Source: Spirochaetales bacterium (GTDB lineage Bacteria > Spirochaetota > Spirochaetia > Sphaerochaetales > Sphaerochaetaceae). Taken from it: DNA of 51,699 nt. The number at the start of each line of letters is the position of its first letter. Position 1 is the stretch's first letter. The stretch covers positions 1-51,699 of the forward strand of contig QJZS01000060.1 of NCBI GenBank assembly GCA_003247345.1, given 5' to 3'. The position numbers and the translations under genes are program-made. Shown piece after piece: positions 24,264 through 32,126 of this stretch. The notes below the pieces were generated by a model, which worked only from the letters and a program-made list of their open reading frames with translations, was not told where the DNA came from and searched no databases.

Positions 24264-25091
24264 TCAACCTTCTTCTTTTTCGCTGATTTTCAGAATTTTC
24301 TGCATCTTTCTAGCTAATAGAGAAGAAGCCCCAAATTTTACATGAGCTTTTCGATGTGCCCATCGGTACAAAGCCAAGGCATCTTCTGAATTGCCGAGTT
24401 TCTTATAGCATCTACCGATATGAACCAGCAATCCAATTTTCTCGGCTTCTGTGGCGAAGTCTGATTCGATATCAAGATAGGAACGAATAATACGATATTG
24501 TTCCAATGCTTCTTTATAGGATTTCCTCTTTTCCAGACATACGGCTAATCCACAACGTGCCATAATGGTTTGATTGGATGCAGAGCCTTCCAATGAGGTA
24601 AGGAGGGTTAGCACTTGTTGCCGAATAAGAAGTTCTTGGTCATAGTCTTTGCGATTGTGATGGATGTCTGCCTGAAGGCATAAGGAGTCAATATATAACG
24701 TATAAGACGGACCCTCTTCCTTGGTATAATTCTTTTGCAACAAATCATCGGCGATACTTTGTGCTTCATCACTCTGCCCATCATCGAGGTAGGAAAGTGC
24801 AAGAGCTATCAAAGATTCTATGGTAACATCATCTTCTTCCCCATTGAGCACTTGGGAAGTTTGATAAATTTGTTGTGCTGTTTCCAGTTCCTTATCGGTT
24901 TCATGAGCTTGGTAATAGGCCATATTTAATTCACCCATTAAAGAAATATAATGAATGTTCATAGGCCCGTTTTCATTGAAATGCTGTACGCGCTCTTTTT
25001 CCAGATCACTGATCGTCTGGTGGAGTTTTGCAAAATATATTGGATCATCAAGTTCGCTTGATAGTAATAACCGTGAAAAATAGTTTTCCAT
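24264..25091 (-). CDS. TPR-containing protein of unknown function
   Basis: About 275 residues built of helix pairs of tetratricopeptide type. Repeats are seen around 80-115, 125-160, 170-205 and 210-250, with spaced small and aromatic residues such as YKEALEQYRIIRSYL and NSEDALALYRWAHRKAHVKFG. There is no signal peptide, so it is probably a cytoplasmic scaffold. Starts are possible at 25106 (GTG), 25097 and 25091 (ATG); none has a strong ribosome site, and 25091 was taken. It follows the methyltransferase stop by about 30 bases in the same direction. No specific family recognised. Confidence 0.82.
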   Translation of the reverse strand: MENYFSRLLLSSELDDPIYFAKLHQTISDLEKERVQHFNENGPMNIHYISLMGELNMAYYQAHETDKELETAQQIYQTSQVLNGEEDDVTIESLIALALSYLDDGQSDEAQSIADDLLQKNYTKEEGPSYTLYIDSLCLQADIHHNRKDYDQELLIRQQVLTLLTSLEGSASNQTIMARCGLAVCLEKRKSYKEALEQYRIIRSYLDIESDFATEAEKIGLLVHIGRCYKKLGNSEDALALYRWAHRKAHVKFGASSLLARKMQKILKISEKEEG

Positions 25092-25121
25092 ATACATAGT
25101 ATACACAGAGCTTTTGTTTCC

Positions 25122-25898
25122 CTACAAGCACTTCTGTGCACGTACGGCAAGATAACAATCATGGATAAAACTATCGATCATCATAAAGCCAGCAGTATCC
25201 GTATACATCCCTACGATATGAAAATTACAGTCAGTAATTCCTGCAAGAAGGTCTTCCAACGTATGGCTGAACTCAATTGTATCATTGCGTTTCATATGTT
25301 TATCCAATTCTTTTTCACTCAAACTATTCAAATCGGAATAAGGTAGCGTATATTTCACCCGCAGTTTATTTCTCATGACTTTCTTTTCATCGAAAAGATA
25401 CAGGACAGGGTTAGTTATGCTCGTAAGGAAATAACCAGTGGGTTTTAGAATACGATAACAGTGTTGGTACATCGATCTGACTTCATCAATGAAACATGTA
25501 GATGTCGGATTATATATGAGGTCGAAGGATTCATCTTCAAAACACGAAAGATCACGCATATCACCTTGAATACACTTTATATCTAATCCAAGCTTATCTG
25601 CATACGACTTATCCTGAGCAATCTGTTTCTCAGAGATATCATACAGAGTGACTTCGGCTCCTGCCAAACTCATCAATACAGCTTGTTGTCCACCTCCGCA
25701 GGCTAAGGCAAGCACTTTCTTTCCTTTCATGTCTGACACCCAAGAAGCGGGTACAGTCTTGAAAGGGGAGAGAATCATTTCCAACTCTCCACTGCGTGCT
25801 TTTTCAATTTGTTCATCAGAACATCCATCTGTCCAGATGTTATGTTTCGAAACTTCCCAATCCCAAGCTTTTGCATTATGTGCAACATACGTATCCAT
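25122..25898 (-). CDS. Class I SAM-dependent methyltransferase
   Basis: 258 residues with a standard class I methyltransferase core. Motif I is VLALACGGGQQAVLM near 60-74, the acidic strand-2 residue is in VTLYDISEKQ, motif II is GDMRDLSCFEDESFDLIYN, and RILKPTGYFL follows. The Cys replacing the usual Gly-Ala in motif I is a feature of UbiE/Methyltransf_11-like small-molecule enzymes. The N-terminus MDTYVAHNAKAWDWEVSKHN is typical of one uncharacterised branch. Substrate unknown. It heads a leftward pair with the TPR gene. Confidence 0.9.
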   Translation of the reverse strand: MDTYVAHNAKAWDWEVSKHNIWTDGCSDEQIEKARSGELEMILSPFKTVPASWVSDMKGKKVLALACGGGQQAVLMSLAGAEVTLYDISEKQIAQDKSYADKLGLDIKCIQGDMRDLSCFEDESFDLIYNPTSTCFIDEVRSMYQHCYRILKPTGYFLTSITNPVLYLFDEKKVMRNKLRVKYTLPYSDLNSLSEKELDKHMKRNDTIEFSHTLEDLLAGITDCNFHIVGMYTDTAGFMMIDSFIHDCYLAVRAQKCL

Positions 25899-25957
25899 AT
25901 CTGTACGGTATCATAGAAGAGAAAGCTATGCAACGCGAGATAAAGCAATTAAAGATA

Positions 25958-26470
25958 TTATAAATACTTAGTAGCTAAAGGAATATACGTTAATACGCCA
26001 TTGGTCTGAGTTGAATGCATAAGACTAATACTCTTTGCGTTACAACGAAATGGCTCGATTAGTGGTAGAGATTCAAATCTTGCTCCACGAAATAGTGTGA
26101 TATGTGCTTTAAAGCGTTCATCTTTGAATGGTACCTGTTGTTGGTGCAATTGAAAACGTAACATTCTATGAAGCGAATGTAGCTCAGGATTTTCTCTTAC
26201 TCCTACCCAAATAATAGAACCTCCTCGTTTAGGGAAATATCCTATATGGGTAAACAATAATCTTTGTTGAGTATCAGGTAGTTGTTGCAAGATGCTTTCC
26301 AAGCAAGGGACAAGAGTGGGGCTTTGTTCTCCAAGAAAGCTTAAGGTGAGATGGAGATTGAAGGTACTGGTAGCTTTCCCTTTGGTAAGAAAAGGGTTGG
26401 TTCGTTTTTGAATCGAGGAGAGTCTGTCCAATGTAGATTCATCAAAATTCAAAGCATAGAAAAGTCTCAT
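25958..26470 (-). CDS. thpR: RNA 2',3'-cyclic phosphodiesterase
   Basis: 170-residue 2H phosphoesterase. The two catalytic motifs are HLT at 40-42 (FNLHLTLSFLG) and HIT at 123-125 (FKAHITLFR). The N-terminal MRLFYALNFDES is typical of ThpR/LigT, which opens 2',3'-cyclic phosphates on RNA and in vitro joins tRNA halves. The ATG at 26470 is chosen because the family starts there and no homologous sequence precedes it. It lies downstream of the tRNA-Met gene on the same strand, separated by that gene's terminator. Confidence 0.92.
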   Translation of the reverse strand: MRLFYALNFDESTLDRLSSIQKRTNPFLTKGKATSTFNLHLTLSFLGEQSPTLVPCLESILQQLPDTQQRLLFTHIGYFPKRGGSIIWVGVRENPELHSLHRMLRFQLHQQQVPFKDERFKAHITLFRGARFESLPLIEPFRCNAKSISLMHSTQTNGVLTYIPLATKYL

Positions 26471-26504
26471 GAGTGTAGTATAGGAATGAGGGTGAGTATA
26501 AAGC

Positions 26505-26534
26505 AAGACCTCTCTGGTTTCCCAAAGAGGTCTT
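26505..26534 (-). terminator. Terminator of the tRNA-Met gene
   Basis: On the minus strand AAGACCTCTTTGG (complement of 26522-26534), a GAAA loop and CCAGAGAGGTCTT form a 13-base-pair stem with one T-G pair. GCTTTAT follows. It begins directly after the tRNA discriminator base, so it doubles as the 3' trailer. Confidence 0.75.
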
Positions 26535-26607
26535 TAGCGGCAAAGGGACTCGGACCCCTGACCGAACGGATATGAGCCGTTTGCTCTACCAACTGAGCTA
26601 TGCCGCC
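26535..26607 (-). tRNA. tRNA-Met (anticodon CAT), elongator type
   Basis: Cloverleaf of 73 bases on the minus strand. The acceptor GGCGGCA pairs with TGCCGCT (one G-T), the D arm is GCTC/GAGC, the anticodon arm AACGG/CCGTT holds loop CTCATAT with anticodon CAT, and the T arm AGGGG/CCCTT holds TCCGAGT. The discriminator is A and no CCA is encoded. The paired first acceptor base rules out initiator tRNA. Discriminator and stem favour elongator Met over lysidine-modified Ile2, but that alternative is not excluded. Confidence 0.92.
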
Positions 26608-26702
26608 ATAGCAACTGTTGTACTATAGCCAAAGGGTATTCTATTAGTCAAGAGGGTTTTTATCACTTTTTTATATGCATGAATTATGATAGTATGCAGG
26701 TC

Positions 26703-26912
26703 ATGGAAAAGAAACAATATGTATGTCCAAAGTGCGGTGGTACTCATTATGAGACTGACCGTTTTCAGGCCACTGGCGGGAATTTTGCTAAAATTTTTGA
26801 CATTCAGAACAAACGGTTCATAACCATTACTTGTTCCCAATGCGGGTACACCGAATTGTACAAACAAGATGAACAAATGGGATGGAATATACTAGACTTC
26901 TTATTGAATTAG
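26703..26912 (+). CDS. Small Zn-ribbon protein (DUF2082/YpzJ-like)
   Basis: 69 residues with a four-cysteine zinc ribbon: CPKCG near the start and CSQCG near residue 45. FITITCSQCGYTELYK and the closing NILDFLLN match the small family of predicted nucleic-acid-binding Zn-ribbon proteins (COG3478). Function is unproven. ATGs at 26679, 26694 and 26703 are in frame; the last was chosen because the conserved part starts there. It lies between the tRNA gene (opposite strand) and the aldo/keto reductase, 13 bases before the latter. Confidence 0.82.
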   Translation: MEKKQYVCPKCGGTHYETDRFQATGGNFAKIFDIQNKRFITITCSQCGYTELYKQDEQMGWNILDFLLN

Positions 26913-26925
26913 AAAGGAGCACTGC

Positions 26926-27765
26926 ATGAATTATATAACTTTTCATAACAACGTAAAAATCCCACAGATAGGATTTGGTACCTGGCAGATTCCTGATGGC
27001 GAAGTTGCATACGATAGCGTAAAGTTTGCTTTGGATGCAGGATATCGTCATATAGATACAGCCGAGGCCTATGGAAACGAGGCAAGTGTCGGAAAGGCCA
27101 TTGCCGAGAGCGGAATAAAAAGAGAAGATATCTTTCTTACCACGAAAATACATAACAAAGAGCATGGATACGAGAAAACAGTAAAAGCTTTCAAGAAAAG
27201 CTTGGAACTTTTACAAACCGACTATGTTGATCTCCTGCTCATTCACTGGCCGAATCCTCTTGCATCAAGAGACAATTGGGAAGCCGATAATGCAGGTACC
27301 TGGAAGGCTATGGAAGAATTTTATGAAAAGGGTATGGTCAGAAGTATTGGAATCAGCAATTTCCGAGAACATCACATTGAAGCTTTGCTAAAGACTGCAA
27401 AAATAATTCCCCATGTTAATCAGATCAGACTCTATGCAGGCGAACAGCAAGAAGAGTTGGTAACGTATTGCAAGGCTAAAGGCATGGCTTTGGAAGCCTA
27501 CAGTCCATTAGGGACTGGTGGGTTGCTTTCCAGTGAAATCGTAAATACAATTGCCCAAGAAGTTGGGAAAAGTGCCGCACAAGTATGTCTGCGTTATGAT
27601 GTGCAGAAAGGGTATATCATCCTTCCAAAATCAGTAACTCCTTCATCTATCAAGCAGAATCTGGAAATCTTTGATTTTGAATTGTCTGATGCACAAATGG
27701 GAAAGCTTGATGCAATGGAAAATATCTGTGGTCCTACAAAGAATCCAGATGAAACCACATTCTAA
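26926..27765 (+). CDS. Aldo/keto reductase
   Basis: 279-residue NADPH-dependent aldo/keto reductase of the bacterial diketogluconate-reductase-like group. The catalytic tetrad is visible: Asp and Tyr in GYRHIDTAEAYGNE, Lys in FLTTKIHNKEHG and His in LLLIHWPNP. The cofactor tail is ILPKSVTPSSIKQN. It is a single-domain cytoplasmic TIM barrel of typical length. AAAGGAG lies seven bases upstream. Probable roles are detoxification of aldehydes or sugar reduction; the substrate cannot be read from sequence. A UUCG hairpin follows its stop. Confidence 0.94.
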   Translation: MNYITFHNNVKIPQIGFGTWQIPDGEVAYDSVKFALDAGYRHIDTAEAYGNEASVGKAIAESGIKREDIFLTTKIHNKEHGYEKTVKAFKKSLELLQTDYVDLLLIHWPNPLASRDNWEADNAGTWKAMEEFYEKGMVRSIGISNFREHHIEALLKTAKIIPHVNQIRLYAGEQQEELVTYCKAKGMALEAYSPLGTGGLLSSEIVNTIAQEVGKSAAQVCLRYDVQKGYIILPKSVTPSSIKQNLEIFDFELSDAQMGKLDAMENICGPTKNPDETTF

Positions 27766-27766
27766 A

Positions 27767-27789
27767 ACCTCTTGCCTTCGGGCAGAGGT
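27767..27789 (+). terminator. UUCG-capped hairpin after the aldo/keto reductase
   Basis: ACCTCT (27767-27772) pairs with AGAGGT (27784-27789), and GCC with GGC, around a TTCG loop with one bulged T. No T-run follows, so it may be an mRNA 3'-end or processing hairpin rather than a full terminator. Confidence 0.45.
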
Positions 27790-27806
27790 ATGAGTACTCT
27801 TGAAAC

Positions 27807-28583
27807 ATGATTGGATTCTTCTTTAAAAAAGCTTTTTTTGATGGTTGGGACAACCTTATCTCTATGGTTGTCCTCAATCTAGGGTTTTTAGTAACCTTGC
27901 TTGCATTTATGGGCAGCATGACCTTGATGCAAAATAATGCATTGTTGTCTGTCGCCTGTATGGTTTTAAGTGCAGGTTTATTTGCATTTTACAGTGCTGG
28001 AGCTTCGGCTTCCACCTGGGCTTATGCGCGCTATGAGAGACCTGGTTGGGAAGGATTCAAGAGAGGAATCCGTGATTCATGGAGACACAGTCTCTTGTTT
28101 TGGTTGATCATCGTTCTGGATGTTTCACTGCTTGTATTCGTCATTCCCTTTTATCTTAGCTATGGAACTGCTGTGGGAACGCTCTTGAGTGTACTGCTCT
28201 TTTGGTTGTTTATGGGTTTGACATTGTCCTTGTTGTACTTTTGGGCATTGTTCAGAGCCATGCCTGGAGACCGTCCAGTTAAAACACTAAAGAAGAGTCT
28301 TATTATTGTCTTTGACAATTTGTTCTTCTCTTTGTTTTTTGCTTTATATCAGATTGTGAATTTTGGACTTTCCATGGTTCTTGCAGGTTTAGCCCCTGGA
28401 ATTACCGGTATGTTGCTTGCCAGCAGCGATGCGGTAAAGCTTATGATGTACAAATATGACTATTTAGAAGAAAATGCCGATGCAGACAGAAAACATATTC
28501 CATGGGAAGAGCTGTTGTACGATGAAAGAGAGTGTGTCGGACATAGAACTTTGAAGAATATGATCTTCCCCTGGAAAGACTAA
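27807..28583 (+). CDS. Polytopic membrane protein, DUF624/YesL-like
   Basis: 258 residues with about six membrane helices (roughly 17-38, 43-68, 93-115, 118-150, 165-185 and 188-210) and a charged C-terminal tail. The lay-out, with FKKAFFDGWDNLISMVVLNL at the start and a WEGFKRGIRDSWRHS cytoplasmic loop, resembles the DUF624/YesL group, which often accompanies sugar-utilisation genes. The match is by eye and only tentative. The stop is one base before the CYTH gene, so the two are probably co-translated. Confidence 0.85.
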   Translation: MIGFFFKKAFFDGWDNLISMVVLNLGFLVTLLAFMGSMTLMQNNALLSVACMVLSAGLFAFYSAGASASTWAYARYERPGWEGFKRGIRDSWRHSLLFWLIIVLDVSLLVFVIPFYLSYGTAVGTLLSVLLFWLFMGLTLSLLYFWALFRAMPGDRPVKTLKKSLIIVFDNLFFSLFFALYQIVNFGLSMVLAGLAPGITGMLLASSDAVKLMMYKYDYLEENADADRKHIPWEELLYDERECVGHRTLKNMIFPWKD

Positions 28584-28584
28584 G

Positions 28585-29160
28585 ATGGCATTAGAGGTAG
28601 AACTTAAAGCACATGTTGAGGATCCTATTACATTAAGGCATACTCTCGATGGCCTTGGTGGTATCAGCAAGGCTGTTTGTGAAGTAAAACAAGATATTTA
28701 TTATACTGAAGTAAAAGATGAAGATCCTTTGTTTCGACTTCGCCTTGAAAGTACAGGTCCATCTTTTTCCGAACTAACCGGAAAGATTTGGTTTACCAGA
28801 AAGTATAAAAGCCTTAAAGATGGAATAGAAGTAAACAAAGAAATTGAATTTACCTCTAGTGCGGACCAACATGAAAAAGCCCATGAGTTTTGCCTTAGCT
28901 TAGGGTATCAAGAGTACATTCGTAAAACTAAACGTGGGTATTTCTACACCTATACCTCAAAAGATTATCCTGCGCCTCTTCATATTGAATTAGTTGAAAT
29001 AGCAGGTCTTGGTTGGTTCTTGGAAATGGAGTTCTTACTTGATGAAGAAAAACAGGTCTCCGAAGCGAAGACCTGTTTACATCAAATGCTTTCTTTATTG
29101 GATATTTCAGAAGAAGCGATCGAAGAACGCTACTACATGCATATGCTTAAAGATTTATAG
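28585..29160 (+). CDS. CYTH-domain protein (class IV adenylate cyclase / CyaB-like)
   Basis: 191-residue CYTH triphosphate-tunnel protein. The signature Glu-x-Glu-x-Lys is at residues 4-8 (EVELK), followed by charged tunnel strands (RLRLES, WFTRKY, KEIEF, TKRGYFYTY, HIELVEI, FLEMEFL). Members include CyaB adenylate cyclases, thiamine triphosphatases and inorganic triphosphatases; sequence alone does not decide which. It follows the DUF624-like gene by one base. The end overlaps the converging haem-degrading-domain gene by 14 bases. Confidence 0.88.
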   Translation: MALEVELKAHVEDPITLRHTLDGLGGISKAVCEVKQDIYYTEVKDEDPLFRLRLESTGPSFSELTGKIWFTRKYKSLKDGIEVNKEIEFTSSADQHEKAHEFCLSLGYQEYIRKTKRGYFYTYTSKDYPAPLHIELVEIAGLGWFLEMEFLLDEEKQVSEAKTCLHQMLSLLDISEEAIEERYYMHMLKDL

Positions 29161-29644
29161 GGTAGTCGGGAACACCAGAAACTCCGAGATACTCCGAGAG
29201 GCAATGTATCAAAACTGCATGGTCTTCCACATCAGTTAGTCCACTGATTATCGCAGCCCCTACCAAACCGGCATCTTTCACAACAATAGGGAATCCTCCG
29301 CCACATGCAACATATTTGGTTGGATCCAAGCCTCTGTCTACAAGAGTAGCACCTCTGCTCTTAATATATAGAGCATAACCCAATGTACTGGTTTCGAACT
29401 CTTGAACTGTTCGGAATTTTCTATCAATCCATGACTGAGAACCAAAATTTGCACCTTCATTTGTGAACTGAAACAGGGTTTTACCGTTCAAGGTTTTGAT
29501 GCAAACTGCAACGGGCATTTTTTGGTCCAAAATGTAGCTCACGAAAAGCTTACCAAGCTTCCAGGCTTCCTCGTTGGAAAAACTGGTAAATTGTAGCATT
29601 TGCTCTTGTTTCTCAACCAATGCAATACGTTCTTTTAATTCCAT
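29147..29644 (-). CDS. Haem-degrading-domain protein (UPF0303/HbpS-like)
   Basis: 165 residues of the GlcG/HbpS fold (PF03928), UPF0303 branch. Marks are the central YIKSRGATLVDRGLDPTKYVACGGGFPI region and GLVGAAIISGLTDVEDHAVL. Relatives bind haem or act as small accessory sensors; activity here is unknown. It starts four bases after the oxidoreductase stop, in the same direction, so the two are coupled. The pair suggests a small sugar- or polyol-related operon, since UPF0303 genes often neighbour Gfo/Idh/MocA enzymes (general observation). Confidence 0.85.
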   Translation of the reverse strand: MELKERIALVEKQEQMLQFTSFSNEEAWKLGKLFVSYILDQKMPVAVCIKTLNGKTLFQFTNEGANFGSQSWIDRKFRTVQEFETSTLGYALYIKSRGATLVDRGLDPTKYVACGGGFPIVVKDAGLVGAAIISGLTDVEDHAVLIHCLSEYLGVSGVPDYPINL

Positions 29645-29648
29645 GTAT

Positions 29649-30617
29649 CTACTCCATAGGGTAGTGGATTGACCACTGTTTTCTTAAGGTATCCATAACT
29701 TCCATTACTTTCACTATTTCACTATGTGGCATTTGCTTCAGTTCAAGTTCCCCATCTTCTAATGCTTTTTTACAAGCTTCTACTTGAAACTCGAATCCAG
29801 TTATATTCTTGAACGGTTTGTAGGTCTCAATAAGATTATATTCCTTATCATAAACGTTGATACCTTCACAATTGTTGATATTCAAGAATTCAATGTACCC
29901 TCTGCTGCCAAAAATGACACCACGCCGGTCACTGGTACTCAGCATTGAGGAATGCAACATAGCCATCTTTCCACCTTTAAAGGTCAATGTAATGGAATTT
30001 GTCTCATCTACACCGCTATCAGTCTTGATACAAGTTGAATCAATGGTCTCAATTTCATTTCCAAAGACCATCATGGCAAAATTTATTGGATATACTCCTA
30101 AATCCAATAAGGCTCCGCCAGCAAGTTCTGGGTCCATAAGACGTTTCACGCCTTTGATCGGATAACAAAGGTTAGCAGTTAATGAATGGGGTTCTCCGAT
30201 GACCCTTCGTTCAAGTATCTGTTCAAGTACGAGGCGCATGGGAAGATAACGAGTCCAAATAGCCTCTGCAACGAGAAGCTTATGCTCTTCTCCATATTGT
30301 AAGACTTTCTTTGCTTGTTCAGCATTTACCGTGAAGGCCTTTTCACTGAGTACAGGTTTTCCATGTTCCAAAGCGAGCATCATATGTTCATAGTGAAACG
30401 AGTGGGGAGTGCATACATAGACCAAATCTACATCTGGGTCCGAAACCATCTCTTCATAAGAGCCGTACGCCTTACGTATATCCCAATCTTTTGCGAATTC
30501 ACGCGCTTTCTCAAGGTTGCGGGAAGCAATGGCATATGCTTCTACATTTTCCATTTCTCGTACGGTAGCAGCCATTTTTCGAGCAATATTTCCTGCTCCA
30601 AGGATTCCTAATCTCAT
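29649..30617 (-). CDS. Gfo/Idh/MocA-family NAD(P)-dependent oxidoreductase
   Basis: 322 residues. The N-terminal Rossmann domain has GILGAGNIARKMA and VYVCTPHSFHYEHM; the catalytic-loop EKP-type motif here reads SEKAFTVN, keeping the lysine. The C-terminal alpha/beta substrate domain includes GGALLDLGVYPINFA. The family oxidises or reduces sugars, inositols or dihydrodiols; the substrate is not evident. The ATG at 30617 is chosen because AGGAGG is nine bases upstream, while an ATG at 30626 abuts the AGGAGG with no spacer. Confidence 0.93.
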   Translation of the reverse strand: MRLGILGAGNIARKMAATVREMENVEAYAIASRNLEKAREFAKDWDIRKAYGSYEEMVSDPDVDLVYVCTPHSFHYEHMMLALEHGKPVLSEKAFTVNAEQAKKVLQYGEEHKLLVAEAIWTRYLPMRLVLEQILERRVIGEPHSLTANLCYPIKGVKRLMDPELAGGALLDLGVYPINFAMMVFGNEIETIDSTCIKTDSGVDETNSITLTFKGGKMAMLHSSMLSTSDRRGVIFGSRGYIEFLNINNCEGINVYDKEYNLIETYKPFKNITGFEFQVEACKKALEDGELELKQMPHSEIVKVMEVMDTLRKQWSIHYPME

Positions 30618-30683
30618 TCTCAACATCCTCCTTGTGATATTCAGTATAGAGGCAATTTGGGGAGAATAAAAGAAAAAGAACTG

Positions 30684-31442
30684 TTAAATCAAAGCAGAAT
30701 AGGAAAGAAAGAGAAGGATTACACCAATCAAGGCAAAAATGGTATTCGTACGCATTCTGGAATCGTTTTTAAAAACTAAAGGAGTTACAGACCATAAGCT
30801 AAATAGAAGGCAACGAAGTATCGTATCCAATTGTAAATCGACAAAGAAAGCTGCGAAGGGAAGTAAGGCAGTCAAAGCGAGGCTTACCTGGAAAGATAGT
30901 GAACTTCTTCCTGAGAGAAAGAGAAAGGCGAGGGCAGCTATAACCAAAGACAAGCCTCTTACGAATGTGAGTGAAGATGGATCTACTGCAGAAGCCCAAA
31001 ACAAATTTACCATCGTCAAGGAAAGGATCTTTAAACTTTCCTTCAAGTAATTGAATATTTGATGTACCCGTTGTTCTACAGAGAAGAAATGGAAGAGAGC
31101 AGAAATGATAAAACTTGCAATAAAGAAGGAATACGTAAAAATGGGGAGTAACGTGACTTGCTGTTCATTCAACATGACTCTGATGAGAATAACAAGCAAC
31201 GCAATCGTAGACAATGTTGCAATGATATCGAAGATACCATTGAAAACACTATGTGGTTTAAATGCCCCTTGAGGTTCTCTTTCTTTTGCAAATTTCTCAC
31301 TGTTATAGGTGAAATTGAAGGATGTTCCGTTCTTTAGATCAGCTTTGAACGTAACTGCATGAACCTGTTGTGCATGCTCAGCAATCTCATCAACCCGGTT
31401 TTTGAAATCAGCGAAGATTTTTTCTACATCATCCATATTCAA
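30684..31442 (-). CDS. Seven-helix membrane protein of unknown family
   Basis: 252 residues. A soluble, charged N-terminal part (1-75) precedes about seven closely packed membrane helices from residue 75 to the end. The SALFHFFSVEQRVHQIFNYLKESLKI loop faintly recalls the hemolysin III / PAQR plan, where a conserved His follows helix 2, but I cannot confirm this. The start overlaps the stop of the acyltransferase gene by four bases, so it is co-translated with it and may belong to envelope lipid metabolism (inference). Confidence 0.8.
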   Translation of the reverse strand: MNMDDVEKIFADFKNRVDEIAEHAQQVHAVTFKADLKNGTSFNFTYNSEKFAKEREPQGAFKPHSVFNGIFDIIATLSTIALLVILIRVMLNEQQVTLLPIFTYSFFIASFIISALFHFFSVEQRVHQIFNYLKESLKILSLTMVNLFWASAVDPSSLTFVRGLSLVIAALAFLFLSGRSSLSFQVSLALTALLPFAAFFVDLQLDTILRCLLFSLWSVTPLVFKNDSRMRTNTIFALIGVILLFLSYSALI

Positions 31443-32110
31443 CTCCAGAATTTATCTGTCTTGATCTCTTTGATCAAGGTATCTATCGTTTCACTCAGCT
31501 CATCAAGAATCATCTGGCGAGCTGTTTCTACATCATATTTTGCCACTTCTAAAGCTTCAGGGAATTCCATGCATTTACCAATGTTAGCATAGTAATTTCT
31601 ACTTACAACGGTCATTTGTCTTCCCGCGGTCTTGCTCATTTTATTACGTACCCGCCTTTTGGGTGCAATAAGTCCGATAGGAACAATAGGTACAGGATTC
31701 GCAAGATAAATCTGGGCAACACCCGATTTGAAACACATAAGCTGTTCTTGGGTATTCAAATCCCCTTCAGGGAAAATGTATATGCTATCACCTTCTTGCA
31801 GGTAGGAAACAGCTTTTTGCACTACGGTCTTTCTATCTTCTTTGGTAAGTGCATTTATCTGCTCTGTCCATCTGAGAAAGGACCCGATTACCGGAATTCC
31901 AAAAGCGGGTCCGATAACCATATGCAGAGGGTCTTTTGTCAAAGTAGTGACAAAATGCACATCGCTAGAACTGAAATGATTGGAACAGAATATTTTTGGT
32001 CCCTGAGGAATCTCTTCGGCCTGCCACGTTAGAAAGTCGTAGTTCAAAGCAAGACCAACCTTGACCACTCTACGATAAATACGATGGAGGAACGAGCTCA
32101 AAGGCTTCAT
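31439..32110 (-). CDS. 1-acyl-glycerol-3-phosphate acyltransferase-like protein (PlsC family)
   Basis: 223 residues of the PlsC family. The catalytic His-x4-Asp is His45-Asp50 in SNHFSSSD, the glycerol-phosphate-binding block reads IFPEGDLN near 115, and an N-terminal amphipathic or membrane helix region precedes. It probably adds the second acyl chain to make phosphatidic acid at the inner membrane. The FPEG motif usually continues Thr or Gly-Thr; here it is Asp-Leu, a small deviation, so the acceptor may differ. It starts 17 bases downstream of the B12 transporter stop. Confidence 0.87.
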   Translation of the reverse strand: MKPLSSFLHRIYRRVVKVGLALNYDFLTWQAEEIPQGPKIFCSNHFSSSDVHFVTTLTKDPLHMVIGPAFGIPVIGSFLRWTEQINALTKEDRKTVVQKAVSYLQEGDSIYIFPEGDLNTQEQLMCFKSGVAQIYLANPVPIVPIGLIAPKRRVRNKMSKTAGRQMTVVSRNYYANIGKCMEFPEALEVAKYDVETARQMILDELSETIDTLIKEIKTDKFWS

Positions 32111-32126
32111 GTAATATATACCTCAA

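Noticed and set aside
26535..26607. tRNA-Ile2 (lysidine CAT) reading of the CAT-anticodon tRNA
   Set aside because: Acceptor and anticodon stems fit elongator Met better, but this is not fully excluded without a covariance-model search.
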